A stretch of 10,577 nt of DNA from Frigididesulfovibrio sp031553235 (GTDB lineage: Bacteria > Desulfobacterota > Desulfovibrionia > Desulfovibrionales > Desulfovibrionaceae), in NCBI GenBank assembly GCA_031553235.1, contig JAVBLS010000067.1, positions 1-10,577 of the forward strand. Reading direction: 5' to 3'. The notes under the pieces were generated by a model. The model saw only the letters and a list, made by a program, of their open reading frames with translations, had not been told where the DNA came from and made no database searches. The position numbers were made by a program, and so were the translations under genes. Positions 1-6,488 of this stretch are shown here, one piece after another (the first letter of the stretch is position 1; each line of letters begins with the position of its first letter).

Positions 1-25
1 TCTTTTCCGTCAGCGGCGAAGTGGA

Positions 26-54
26 CTTATGCCCCAAACCACCCCACCCGTCAA
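26..54 (-). promoter_or_regulatory. Possible leftward promoter with 10-bp-spaced GGG repeats
   Basis: On the minus strand TTGACG (54-49) is followed after 17 bases by CATAAG (31-26), a fair match to a sigma-70 promoter pointing out of the left edge. The spacer holds GTGGG and TTGGG exactly 10 bp apart (47-43 and 37-33). This resembles the GTGGG-N5 repeats bound by MraZ upstream of division gene clusters. The gene it would serve lies outside the window, so the assignment is tentative. It could also simply be a promoter for another gene to the left of maf. Confidence 0.3.
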
Positions 55-74
55 CAGGTTTTTTTCGAGAATTT

Positions 75-764
75 TCAGTTTCCCTCAAAATCCTTGCCGC
101 GGAAAGATATTTTCTTACCTTCAATTCCCTCGGGCAGGCCCTCCACCGCGGTCCTTAGACCTGAATCGGTCAGAGCAATAACCCGGTGCGCGACCAGCAC
201 CTCCACAACCTCCGCAAGCGGCAGGCCGACCACGTTGGTCCAGGAGCCGTGGATGCCGCGCACCAGCCGGGCGCCCACACCCTGCACGGCATAGGCCCCG
301 GCTTTGTCTGAGGGCTCATTCGTGGCCGCATAGGCCCGGGCCGTGTCGCGATCAAAGGAGGTAAATACGACGCCGGAGCGCACCGCAAAGTCCTCACGAA
401 GGCCGGGACCGCGCAGGGCGCAGGCGGTGATCACCTCATGTTCGCGGCCGGAAAGCTTCAGGAGCATTTCCACGGCATGCTCCCGGTTGCGTGGTTTGCC
501 GAGAATTGCGCCGGCCAAGTGGACCACGGTGTCGGCGGCCAAAACCACTGCACCGGCCTGATCGGCGGGCAAGGCGGCCAGGGCGCCCTCCACTTTGACC
601 CGGGCCGAGCGCAAAGCATAGGCGCCGGCCGGCTCGCCGGGCAGGGGGGAAGGCTCAAGGCCGGAAAAGGGCGAGACCTGCGGAAAAAGGCCAAGGCCCT
701 GCAGCAGTTCAAGGCGGCGGGGCGAGGCCGAAGCAAGGATCAGGGGAAGAAGCGCAGAGTAAAT
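75..764 (-). CDS. maf: Maf-family nucleoside triphosphate pyrophosphatase
   Basis: Maf proteins are cytoplasmic house-cleaning enzymes that hydrolyse non-canonical or modified nucleoside triphosphates to monophosphates and pyrophosphate. The frame encodes the N-terminal family signature LILASASPRR (about residues 8-17), the catalytic-region motif AADTVV (Asp about 78) and a GKP motif shortly after. The C-terminal half carries GAYAVQG and NVVGLPL, also typical. The length of about 229 residues is slightly above the family norm, with a charged C-terminal tail. The start is the odd point. The frame is open back to a TAG at 791-789, yet no ATG, GTG or TTG precedes the signature. I chose ATT at 764 because an AGGA lies 10 bases upstream (778-775). 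CTG at 788 or 743 is an alternative. The TTG at 614 would delete the signature and is unlikely. The gene lies downstream of flgM, separated by the repeat. Function is confident; the start is not. Confidence 0.82.
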   Translation of the reverse strand: MYSALLPLILASASPRRLELLQGLGLFPQVSPFSGLEPSPLPGEPAGAYALRSARVKVEGALAALPADQAGAVVLAADTVVHLAGAILGKPRNREHAVEMLLKLSGREHEVITACALRGPGLREDFAVRSGVVFTSFDRDTARAYAATNEPSDKAGAYAVQGVGARLVRGIHGSWTNVVGLPLAEVVEVLVAHRVIALTDSGLRTAVEGLPEGIEGKKISFRGKDFEGN

Positions 765-779
765 GGCGAATGGATCCTG

Positions 780-808
780 TCTATACAGCTATGTTATCGT
801 TTGCCCAA
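780..808 (-). promoter_or_regulatory. Possible maf promoter
   Basis: On the minus strand TTGGGC (808-803) and TATAGA (785-780) are separated by 17 bases, a moderate sigma-70 match. Transcription would begin near 773, only about ten bases before the proposed ATT start and past the AGGA. This would give an almost leaderless message, which weakens the call. A short GC hairpin (809-834, stem GGGGCTG/CAGCCCC) lies just upstream, next to the repeat. Maf may instead be read from the flgM promoter. Confidence 0.25.
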
Positions 809-835
809 GGGGCTGTTTCCGATGGGGCAGCCCCC

Positions 836-951
836 AGAGCAGTTTACGCTTCAGATAGTCGCTTAACGGCGGGCAAAGCCCGCCTACGCCTATTTGGCGG
901 CAAGGATTTGCCGACAAATCCTTGCGAGCATTTCAAGTGTGAAATGCTCTA
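836..951 (+). repeat. 116-bp three-hairpin repeat, copy A
   Basis: This stretch recurs in inverted orientation at 10348-10463. My hand alignment gives about 7 mismatches in 115 bp and no gaps. Copy A contains three perfect hairpins in a row: 868-884 (7-bp stem GGCGGGC, 3-base loop), 900-925 (10-bp stem GCAAGGATTT, 6-base loop) and 926-949 (10-bp stem GAGCATTTCA, 4-base loop). Its ends are imperfect inverted repeats of each other, 13 of 16 bases matching, beginning AGAGCA. The right end provides the last bases of the flgM stop codon. No coding capacity is seen. It is best read as a small non-autonomous (MITE-like) or REP-like intergenic element. Confidence 0.9.
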
Positions 952-1260
952 GCCAATGGATTTGGCCAGGGCGCCCTCGTCGGCCAGAAGCTTGGCGGCG
1001 ATATTTTTGCTGTCCACCGTATATTGGCCGGAAACAACCTTTTCTTTGATCGCGTCGACTTTTTCGCGGCGCACGTCCGGGGCCTGGGTTACGGCCGAAT
1101 GGGCGGCCGTGCGCAACAGCGCCTCGGGCGACAGGCTGATGCGGTCGCCCGCCGCCGGAGCGGCCTTGGCCGTCTCTTTGCGGGCGTCCTTTTCGTTGCC
1201 TTCAATACGCGCCTGGGCATAAGGGTCCACAACGCGGGCGAGGGTGTTCTTGATTTCCAT
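949..1260 (-). CDS. flgM: Anti-sigma-28 factor FlgM
   Basis: FlgM binds the flagellar sigma factor FliA (sigma-28) in the cytoplasm and holds late flagellar genes off until it is exported through the completed hook-basal body. The 103-residue product has the usual FlgM layout: a flexible, Ala/Lys-rich N-terminal half, a DRISLSPEA stretch (about 39-47), and a helical C-terminal sigma-binding region (about 64-94) with VSGQYTVDSKNIAAKLL. The start ATG has a strong GAGGAG ribosome site (1272-1267) six bases away. The gene lies 32 bp behind the DVU0524-like gene and is probably co-transcribed with it from the sigma-28 promoter at 1723-1749. This gives negative feedback on FliA. The TAG stop lies in the edge of repeat copy A, so the element abuts or has slightly reshaped the gene's end. 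Confidence 0.92.
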   Translation of the reverse strand: MEIKNTLARVVDPYAQARIEGNEKDARKETAKAAPAAGDRISLSPEALLRTAAHSAVTQAPDVRREKVDAIKEKVVSGQYTVDSKNIAAKLLADEGALAKSIG

Positions 1261-1292
1261 GATCGTCTCCTCAGTCTTTCCTGCCGACCGAC

Positions 1293-1703
1293 CTACAACA
1301 TGGTAGCGTCAACCGTGCGCAAAGTCACGTCCCACAAACGGGCCATCAGGGCCTGCCTGTCGCCGGGGCCGAGTTCTTCTTCCGCACCCTCGGGGGTGAC
1401 GCGGAAGACCTGCATGTCCAGCCCTCCCGGAGGGTAGCGGAAAATGTGCTCCGAGCCGGTTTCCCGATTCAGGGTTTCCTGCACCTCGCGCACCACCGGG
1501 TTGTCGCTGCCGGAAAAGATCAGGTTCTCCATAATCTCACGGGCGATACGCTCCACCATGGCCCGCCGCTGGACCGCGGCCTCTTCGGGCCCGACGGTCT
1601 GACGGCCGATCATCTGCTCGTAGCGCGCCAAGCGACGCGCCGCGACCAGTTGACGTCCATACTGGAGCAGCATTTGCCGCGTATAAAAAGATTGCGTGTC
1701 CAT
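1293..1703 (-). CDS. FlgM-associated conserved protein (DVU0524-like)
   Basis: This 136-residue soluble protein resembles D. vulgaris DVU0524, a protein of unknown function encoded next to flgM in Desulfovibrio. No enzymatic motif, signal peptide or membrane segment is visible. The first 80 residues are rich in Arg, Gln and Glu and look helical (RQLVAARRLARYEQMIGR, about 17-34, then RRAMVERIAREIMENLIFSG). The C-terminal part looks more like strands (HIFRYPPGGLDMQVFRVT). It is the first gene of the leftward unit, directly behind a sigma-28-type promoter, with flgM 32 bp downstream. That context suggests a late flagellar role, perhaps tied to FlgM or flagellar assembly; this is inference from position only. 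The ribosome site is weak (GGATGG upstream of the ATG). Confidence 0.8.
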   Translation of the reverse strand: MDTQSFYTRQMLLQYGRQLVAARRLARYEQMIGRQTVGPEEAAVQRRAMVERIAREIMENLIFSGSDNPVVREVQETLNRETGSEHIFRYPPGGLDMQVFRVTPEGAEEELGPGDRQALMARLWDVTLRTVDATML

Positions 1704-1722
1704 AATCCATCCCGTACGCCGC

Positions 1723-1749
1723 TTATCGGACGACGAATAAAGGGCTTTA
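1723..1749 (-). promoter_or_regulatory. Sigma-28 (FliA) promoter
   Basis: Read on the minus strand, TAAAGCCC (1749-1742) is followed by exactly 11 bases and then TCCGATAA (1730-1723). The sigma-28 consensus is TAAAGTTT-N11-GCCGATAA, so the -10 box matches at 7 of 8 positions and the core TAAAG is intact. The predicted start is about 13 bases before the ATG of the DVU0524-like gene. The element fits the FlgM unit it precedes. Confidence 0.8.
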
Positions 1750-1993
1750 GGGCAAAACGGAATCTTTTATGGAAAATAATTTTTGTTAATAGTATCTTAT
1801 ACATTAGAAAGCAGTTTCCAGCCCAAAAACCGCGGACCCGCCCGGATAATCGGCGCCCCGGGCCTCAGGCGCCCCTCCCCGCCCAAGCATCGGTCGCCGC
1901 CGGGCCGTGGGGCGCGTCCTCCCGCCAACGCAGCGGTTGCCGCCGGCCCGGTTCTATGTCAGTATATCGGCCAACTTCCGCAGCGAGGACATC
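1750..1993. other. Divergent intergenic region upstream of rfbC
   Basis: This region separates the leftward flagellar unit from rfbC. The part at 1765-1812 is clearly AT-rich and contains TATACA (1798-1803), but I find no convincing -35 box at the right distance. The rest is GC-rich and holds no hairpin longer than five or six pairs. The rfbC promoter is presumably in the AT-rich part. No open frame here looks like a real gene. Confidence 0.4.
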
Positions 1994-2545
1994 ATGACCA
2001 TATTGGAAACCGGCATTCCCGGCCTGTTGCTGCTCGAACCCGTTTGCAAACGTGATTCGCGCGGCTTTTTCATGGAAACCTGGCGCGAAGAGTGGCGGGA
2101 GCAGCTCGGCATCATCCCATCTTTCATTCAGGACAACCACGTCCGCTCCGAAACCCCCGGCGTGTTGCGCGGGCTGCACTTTCAGACGCCGCCCCACGCC
2201 CAGGGCAAGCTGATCTGGGTGGTGCGCGGCGCGGTCTTCGACGTGGCCGTGGACCTGCGCAAGGGTTCGCCCACCTACGGCCGGGCCTTCAGCAAAGTGC
2301 TGCATACGGAAAACGCCCTGCGGCTTTATGTGCCCCGCGGCTTTGCCCACGGCTACCAGACCATGGAACCGGGCACCGAGGTCTGCTACAAGGTCGATGC
2401 CTATTATGCCCCCCAGGCCGAAGGCGGCCTGCTCTGGAACGATCCCGACCTGGGCCTTTCCTGGCCTGTTGCCGAGCCGCTGCTCTCCGCCAAGGACACG
2501 CAGTTGCCCTTGCTGCGGGATCTGCAATCCCCCTTCAGCTTCTAG
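1994..2545 (+). CDS. rfbC: dTDP-4-dehydrorhamnose 3,5-epimerase
   Basis: This enzyme (RmlC/RfbC) epimerises dTDP-4-keto-6-deoxy-glucose at C3 and C5 in the dTDP-L-rhamnose pathway for surface polysaccharides. The 183-residue length fits the cupin-fold family. Visible motifs are RDSRGFFMETW (about 20-30), QDNHVRS, the catalytic region VLRGLHFQTPPHAQGKL with His62 and Lys72, VPRGFAHGY (113-121), CYKVDAYYAP with the likely catalytic or stacking Tyr, and the terminal LLWNDPDLGLSWP. I chose the ATG at 1994, with GAGGA five bases upstream (1985-1989). An upstream extension to 1907 is open but does not look like family sequence. No rfbA, rfbB or rfbD is adjacent, so it stands alone. Close relatives act on other dTDP-4-keto sugars, so the exact product could differ. 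Confidence 0.9.
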   Translation: MTILETGIPGLLLLEPVCKRDSRGFFMETWREEWREQLGIIPSFIQDNHVRSETPGVLRGLHFQTPPHAQGKLIWVVRGAVFDVAVDLRKGSPTYGRAFSKVLHTENALRLYVPRGFAHGYQTMEPGTEVCYKVDAYYAPQAEGGLLWNDPDLGLSWPVAEPLLSAKDTQLPLLRDLQSPFSF

Positions 2546-2688
2546 CCTGTGCCCCATGAAAGCACTCCGGCATGTTCCTCGATTATAAGACGACCATCGT
2601 CATATGGTTTTTGCCGAAAATACCCCTGAACAACCGCAAGGCGGGACGCTCGAAAGTGCCGTATGTCGCCGTTTTCGCACATTTCACC

Positions 2689-2718
2689 TTGACAGGACGG
2701 AAAGTCGTTTTGTACTAG
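2689..2718 (+). promoter_or_regulatory. Probable qrc operon promoter and leader
   Basis: A perfect TTGACA (2689-2694) is followed after 18 bases by TACTAG (2713-2718), a weak -10 box. Transcription would begin near 2725, giving a leader of about 105 bases before qrcA. The leader holds two small hairpins: AGCGC/GCGCT followed by TTTT (2732-2750), and CGCCGGG/CCCGGCG (2759-2780). Either could modulate expression, but both are short. It is the only promoter-like sequence I see between rfbC and qrcA. Confidence 0.5.
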
Positions 2719-2831
2719 AGATGACGCGCCTAGCGCACTGAAGCGCTTTTACACTCGACGCCGGGCCGGACCACCCGGCGGCCGGACGCGCGGGTTCCGT
2801 TTTTCACCGTCCAACACTGAGAGGCTAAGGT

Positions 2832-3548
2832 ATGGAGGAAAACAAACACTGTGCAGACGGCTCGACCGGTCGTCGGAAATGTTCCTGCGGCGCCGTCCCA
2901 TTTCTGGCGGGGCTCATTGTGGCGCTGGCCTTCGGCTGGTGGGTCTTCCCCGGCCAGGTATTCAGCGAAAAGCCACAACCCTTCTTTTTCAGCCACCAGG
3001 CGCATCTTGATGCGGGCAAAACCTGCGCCGACTGTCACAGTTTCCGCAAAGACGGCTCCTTTCAGGGCTTTCCCAAGTTGGAAACCTGCATGGAATGCCA
3101 CGCGGATGCCGAAACCTTCATGACCCCCGAGCCGGACGCCAAATCCGCGCCGGCAGAGCGCGCCGCCTATGAAGCGGAAAAAACCTTCCTGACCCAATAC
3201 GTCGCCACCGGCCGTGAAGTGCCCTGGCATGCCTACCAGAAGCAGCCGGACAACGTCTTCTTCAGCCACGCCGCGCACTTTCAGAAGTGCTTTACCTGCC
3301 ACTCGGGCATGGACGGCAAGCTGATGTTCTCGGAAGACGATCCGCAGAATCTCTGCAACACCTGTCACCCCTCGGTGAAGGAGCTGGACTCGGGCCTCGT
3401 CTACAAGGAAAATGCGCTGACCAAGTATTCCGAGCGCACCATGAAGATGTGGGAATGTGAGAAGTGCCACGCCAATCCCGAACATTACTACGATGACGGG
3501 AACGGGCCCACGGCCGCCGGCAACGCCTGCTATACCTGCCACAAGTAA
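2832..3548 (+). CDS. qrcA: Qrc complex hexaheme cytochrome c subunit
   Basis: QrcA is the periplasm-facing cytochrome of the Qrc quinone reductase. It accepts electrons from the periplasmic type I tetraheme cytochrome c3. The 238-residue protein contains six CxxCH heme sites: Cys65-His69, Cys86-His90, Cys153-His157, Cys175-His179, Cys209-His213 and Cys233-His237. Repeated FFSHxAH segments (about 52-58 and 143-149) probably supply distal heme ligands. One hydrophobic segment (about 21-40) forms an uncleaved N-terminal anchor and places the hemes outside the membrane. The short tail before it carries Cys7, Cys17 and Cys19, which is unusual. The ATG at 2832 has GAGG seven bases upstream. The gene is first in qrcABCD, 12 bp before qrcB, and matches DVU0692 of D. 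vulgaris in heme number and layout. Confidence 0.95.
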   Translation: MEENKHCADGSTGRRKCSCGAVPFLAGLIVALAFGWWVFPGQVFSEKPQPFFFSHQAHLDAGKTCADCHSFRKDGSFQGFPKLETCMECHADAETFMTPEPDAKSAPAERAAYEAEKTFLTQYVATGREVPWHAYQKQPDNVFFSHAAHFQKCFTCHSGMDGKLMFSEDDPQNLCNTCHPSVKELDSGLVYKENALTKYSERTMKMWECEKCHANPEHYYDDGNGPTAAGNACYTCHK

Positions 3549-3560
3549 AGGGGTGCGACC

Positions 3561-5615
3561 ATGGTACTTGACAGAAGAACCTTCTTGAAATTCGGGGCCG
3601 GCGCCACAGCCGGCATTCTGGCCACCCCCCTGGTGTGGAAAGGCCTGGACGACATCAGCATCTGGAGCCAGAACTGGCCCTGGATTCCGGCCAACGAAAA
3701 GGGCGAGAACACCTTTGCCCTGACCACCAGCAAATACACCGGCGAACCCGTTGCCGTGCGTCTGGTCGGCAAACGCCCGGTGCGCGTGCTGCCCTCGCCG
3801 CAGCACCCCCTGGGCGGCGGCGTCAGCCCCCTGGCCGCTGCCGAAGCCGAAATGCTCTACAGCCCCGGCCGGGTCAAGCGTCCTCTGCTGCGCGGCAGTG
3901 ACGGCGCCCACGTCGAAGCCGACTGGAGCGCGGTGCACGGACGCCTGAAGGCGGAAATGGTCAAAGCGGGCGCCGACATCGCCTTTCTTTCCGGCGACGA
4001 AAACAGCGTCATCAACGAAGCCATCTCGGCCCTGGCCGGCAAAATGGGATCTTCGGCCGTGTACCTGATGCCCTCCGAAGGCCGCAGCGCCGCCTTGGCC
4101 GCCGACCTCATGGGCCTGAAGGCCCAGCTCGGCTACGACCTGGAAAACAGCGACTACGTGCTGGCCGTGGGTGCCAACGTGCTCGATACATGGGGCACGG
4201 TGATCCGCAACCGCCGCCTCTTCGGGCACGGCCGGCCCCACCCGGGCGAGGGCAAACCCACCCTGACCCTTTCCTACGCCGGGCCGTTGCAGGACGGCAC
4301 CGCCGCGGTGGCCAAGCCCTGGGTGCCCATTGCCCCGGGCACGGAAACAGCCTTTCTGCTCTGCCTGGCCGCGGCCCTGATCGACAAGGGCCGGCGCGCC
4401 CCGGCCGACAACTTCGATGCCTTTGCCGCTCTGGCCAAAAACTTCACGCCCGAAGCCACGGCCAAAATCTGCGGCACCTCCGCCAAGGCCATTGCCGATG
4501 TGGTCGCCGCCCTGACCTCGGCCAAAGCCCCCCTGGTCATCGCCGGCGGCGACTGCTGGGGCGGGGCCGGGGCCGCGCCGGTCATGGCCGCCTTTGCCCT
4601 CAACGCCCTGCTCGGCAACATCAACAAGAAGGGCGGGGTCAAGCTGCTGCCCTTCGTGCCCACGGCCATTCGCGGGGCCAAAGGCCGCGAGCAGTTGTAC
4701 AAAAATGACTTCGCGGCCATGCTCAAGGGCGACAAGCGGCCGGCCATGCTCTTCATCCACGAAGCCAACCCGCTCTATGCCCTGCCCGGCGGCGACAAGT
4801 TGCGCAAGGCCTTTGCCGAAATCCCCTTCAAGGTTTCGTTCTCGACCTTCTTCGACGAAACCGCGGCGGCCTGCGACATGGTCATTCCCATCGGCATGGG
4901 CCTGGAACGCGCCGACGACCTCTCCAGCCCCTACGGCTGCGGCGCAAACATCTATGTCCTGGGCGGCGCGGCCATTGAGCCGGTGGCCGACGTGCGCAAC
5001 ACCGGCGACGCCCTGCTGCTGCTGGCCAAGGAATTGGGCTGGGATCTCGGCTACGCCAAGTATACCGATCTGCTCAAGGCCAAGGCCGACGCCGTGGGTG
5101 CCAACTTCGATCTGCTCCTGCAGGGGCAACCGGCCGAAAACGACGCCGAGGCCTACTTCAGCCTCTTCACCCTGAACACGAACCTGCTGCAAGACGCGGC
5201 CGGTTTCACGCCCGGCCAGGGCAAACTCGGCCTGGCCGTGTACGGCCGGCTGGCCCTGGGCACGCCCAAGACGGGCATTCCGCCCTTCAACACCAAAACC
5301 ATTCGCGCCGGCGAGATGCACGGCACCGAGATGTACGTGCTGGTCAACGGCGCCACGGCCGGCTCCCTCGGCCTGAAGCAGGACGACAAAGTGCTGCTGC
5401 GCGCCGGCGACCGGTCCATCCCGGCCATACTGCGCGTCTATGAAGGCGTGACCGGCGGAGCCGTGGCCGTCTGCCTCGGCTACGGCCATACCGCGCTGGA
5501 CGAGTTCAGCCGAAACAAAGGCGCCAACGTGTTCGAGATTCTGAGCGCCTCGGCCGAACCCGAGAGCGGGCTCTCCGTCTGGTCCCGGACGGGTGTTGAA
5601 GTCGTCAAAGCCTAG
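3561..5615 (+). CDS. qrcB: Qrc complex molybdopterin-oxidoreductase-like subunit
   Basis: QrcB is the large periplasmic subunit of Qrc. It resembles molybdopterin oxidoreductases, but the D. vulgaris protein is reported to carry no Mo cofactor and acts as a scaffold. The 684-residue product begins with a twin-arginine signal, RRTFLKFGAG (5-14), so the folded protein is probably exported by Tat, carrying QrcC with it. The segment HPLGGG (82-87) through MLYSPGRVKRPLLR aligns with the family's usual N-terminal pattern. However, the cysteines that would bind its [4Fe-4S] cluster are absent; no cysteine occurs in the first 250 residues. Family-like stretches HEANPLYALPGG and ACDMVIPIGMGLERADD remain in the middle. 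AAGGGG lies seven bases before the ATG. Spacing is 12 bp from qrcA and 11 bp to qrcC. Loss of cofactor sites is the normal state of this family, not gene decay. Confidence 0.95.
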   Translation: MVLDRRTFLKFGAGATAGILATPLVWKGLDDISIWSQNWPWIPANEKGENTFALTTSKYTGEPVAVRLVGKRPVRVLPSPQHPLGGGVSPLAAAEAEMLYSPGRVKRPLLRGSDGAHVEADWSAVHGRLKAEMVKAGADIAFLSGDENSVINEAISALAGKMGSSAVYLMPSEGRSAALAADLMGLKAQLGYDLENSDYVLAVGANVLDTWGTVIRNRRLFGHGRPHPGEGKPTLTLSYAGPLQDGTAAVAKPWVPIAPGTETAFLLCLAAALIDKGRRAPADNFDAFAALAKNFTPEATAKICGTSAKAIADVVAALTSAKAPLVIAGGDCWGGAGAAPVMAAFALNALLGNINKKGGVKLLPFVPTAIRGAKGREQLYKNDFAAMLKGDKRPAMLFIHEANPLYALPGGDKLRKAFAEIPFKVSFSTFFDETAAACDMVIPIGMGLERADDLSSPYGCGANIYVLGGAAIEPVADVRNTGDALLLLAKELGWDLGYAKYTDLLKAKADAVGANFDLLLQGQPAENDAEAYFSLFTLNTNLLQDAAGFTPGQGKLGLAVYGRLALGTPKTGIPPFNTKTIRAGEMHGTEMYVLVNGATAGSLGLKQDDKVLLRAGDRSIPAILRVYEGVTGGAVAVCLGYGHTALDEFSRNKGANVFEILSASAEPESGLSVWSRTGVEVVKA

Positions 5616-5626
5616 GGGAAAACAGC

Positions 5627-6475
5627 ATGTCTGAAATAAAACAATTCAATATCAAGTGGGGCATGGCCATCGACCTGGACAAGTGCACCGGCTGCGGCGC
5701 GTGCATGGTGGCCTGCCAGGCGGAAAACAACGTCGCCCCCGTGGCCGACGCCTCCAACAAGCTGCGCTCGATGAACTGGCTGACCGTGTTCGAGATGTCC
5801 AACGGCAAGCCCTTTCCGGATCATGAAACCGCCTACCTGCCCCGGCCCTGCCAGCAGTGCGCGGCGCAGCCCTGCGCCACGGTCTGCCCGGTCATCGCCA
5901 CCGAGCGCAACGAGGAAGGCGGCATCGTCAGCCAGATCTACCCGCGCTGCATCGGCTGCCGGTACTGTATGGCGGCCTGTCCTTACCACGCCCGCTACTT
6001 CAACTGGTTCGACCCCATCTGGCCCAAGGGCATGGAAAAGACCCTGACCCCGGATGTCTCGGTGCGGCCGCGCGGCGTGGTGGAAAAATGCAGCTTCTGC
6101 CACCATCGCTACATGCAGGCCAAAGACCTTTTGCGAGTCGCCGGCGAAGACATCTTCACCACCGGCAAAGACGGCAAGGCCCACAGCGCCATCCCCGAGG
6201 ACGGCTACGTGACCTCGTGCGCCCAGGCCTGCCCCAACGGGGCCATCGTCTTCGGCGATCTGAACAACCCCGAGCACCGGGTGTACAAGCTGACCCACGA
6301 CAACCCCAACGCCTTCCGGCTGTTGGAGCGTCTCGGCACCGACACGGCCGTGCACTATCTCTCGGCCCGGCGCTGGGTGCGCGAGCTCGGCGACAACTAC
6401 CTGGCCTCGGAAAAGGCCCAGGAAGATCTGAAGCCCCTGCGCGTTCTGCCCAAAGCGCACGGCGAACAACACTAG
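5627..6475 (+). CDS. qrcC: Qrc complex iron-sulfur subunit
   Basis: QrcC relays electrons between the hemes of QrcA and the quinone site of QrcD. The 282-residue protein has four ferredoxin-like cysteine groups typical of the NrfC/PsrB/HybA class: Cys20/23/26/30, Cys75/78/83/87, Cys108/111/114/118 and Cys155/158 with Cys198/202. These sixteen cysteines suffice for four clusters. The D. vulgaris complex is reported to contain three [4Fe-4S] and one [3Fe-4S]. There is no signal peptide and no membrane segment. As in related complexes it is probably exported together with the Tat-bearing QrcB. AGGGG overlaps the qrcB stop and serves as ribosome site for the ATG. The neighbours at 11 bp and 13 bp confirm the operon. 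Confidence 0.94.
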   Translation: MSEIKQFNIKWGMAIDLDKCTGCGACMVACQAENNVAPVADASNKLRSMNWLTVFEMSNGKPFPDHETAYLPRPCQQCAAQPCATVCPVIATERNEEGGIVSQIYPRCIGCRYCMAACPYHARYFNWFDPIWPKGMEKTLTPDVSVRPRGVVEKCSFCHHRYMQAKDLLRVAGEDIFTTGKDGKAHSAIPEDGYVTSCAQACPNGAIVFGDLNNPEHRVYKLTHDNPNAFRLLERLGTDTAVHYLSARRWVRELGDNYLASEKAQEDLKPLRVLPKAHGEQH

Positions 6476-6488
6476 GGGGTAGGAAACC

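Noticed and set aside
75..614. A shorter Maf starting at TTG 614.
   Set aside because: It would remove the conserved SASPRR region needed for activity, although that region is intact and in frame upstream.
809..834. The GGGGCTG/CAGCCCC hairpin as the flgM terminator.
   Set aside because: It is not followed by a T-tract in the direction of flgM transcription and its loop is 12 bases.
836..951. A CRISPR-like array, because of several short palindromes in a row.
   Set aside because: The three stems differ in sequence and there are no regular repeat-spacer units or cas genes.
1798..1803. TATACA as the rfbC promoter -10 box.
   Set aside because: No acceptable -35 box lies 16-18 bases upstream and the site is almost 200 bases from the gene.
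1907..1993. A 29-residue upstream extension of rfbC.
   Set aside because: RmlC proteins begin close to the ATG at 1994, that ATG has its own GAGGA site, and the extension does not look like family sequence.
2730..5489. A 919-codon open frame on the minus strand opposite qrcA and qrcB.
   Set aside because: Its translation is Gly/Ala/Val/Gln-rich low-complexity sequence typical of the antisense of GC-rich genes. It spans two well-supported genes and shows no domain.
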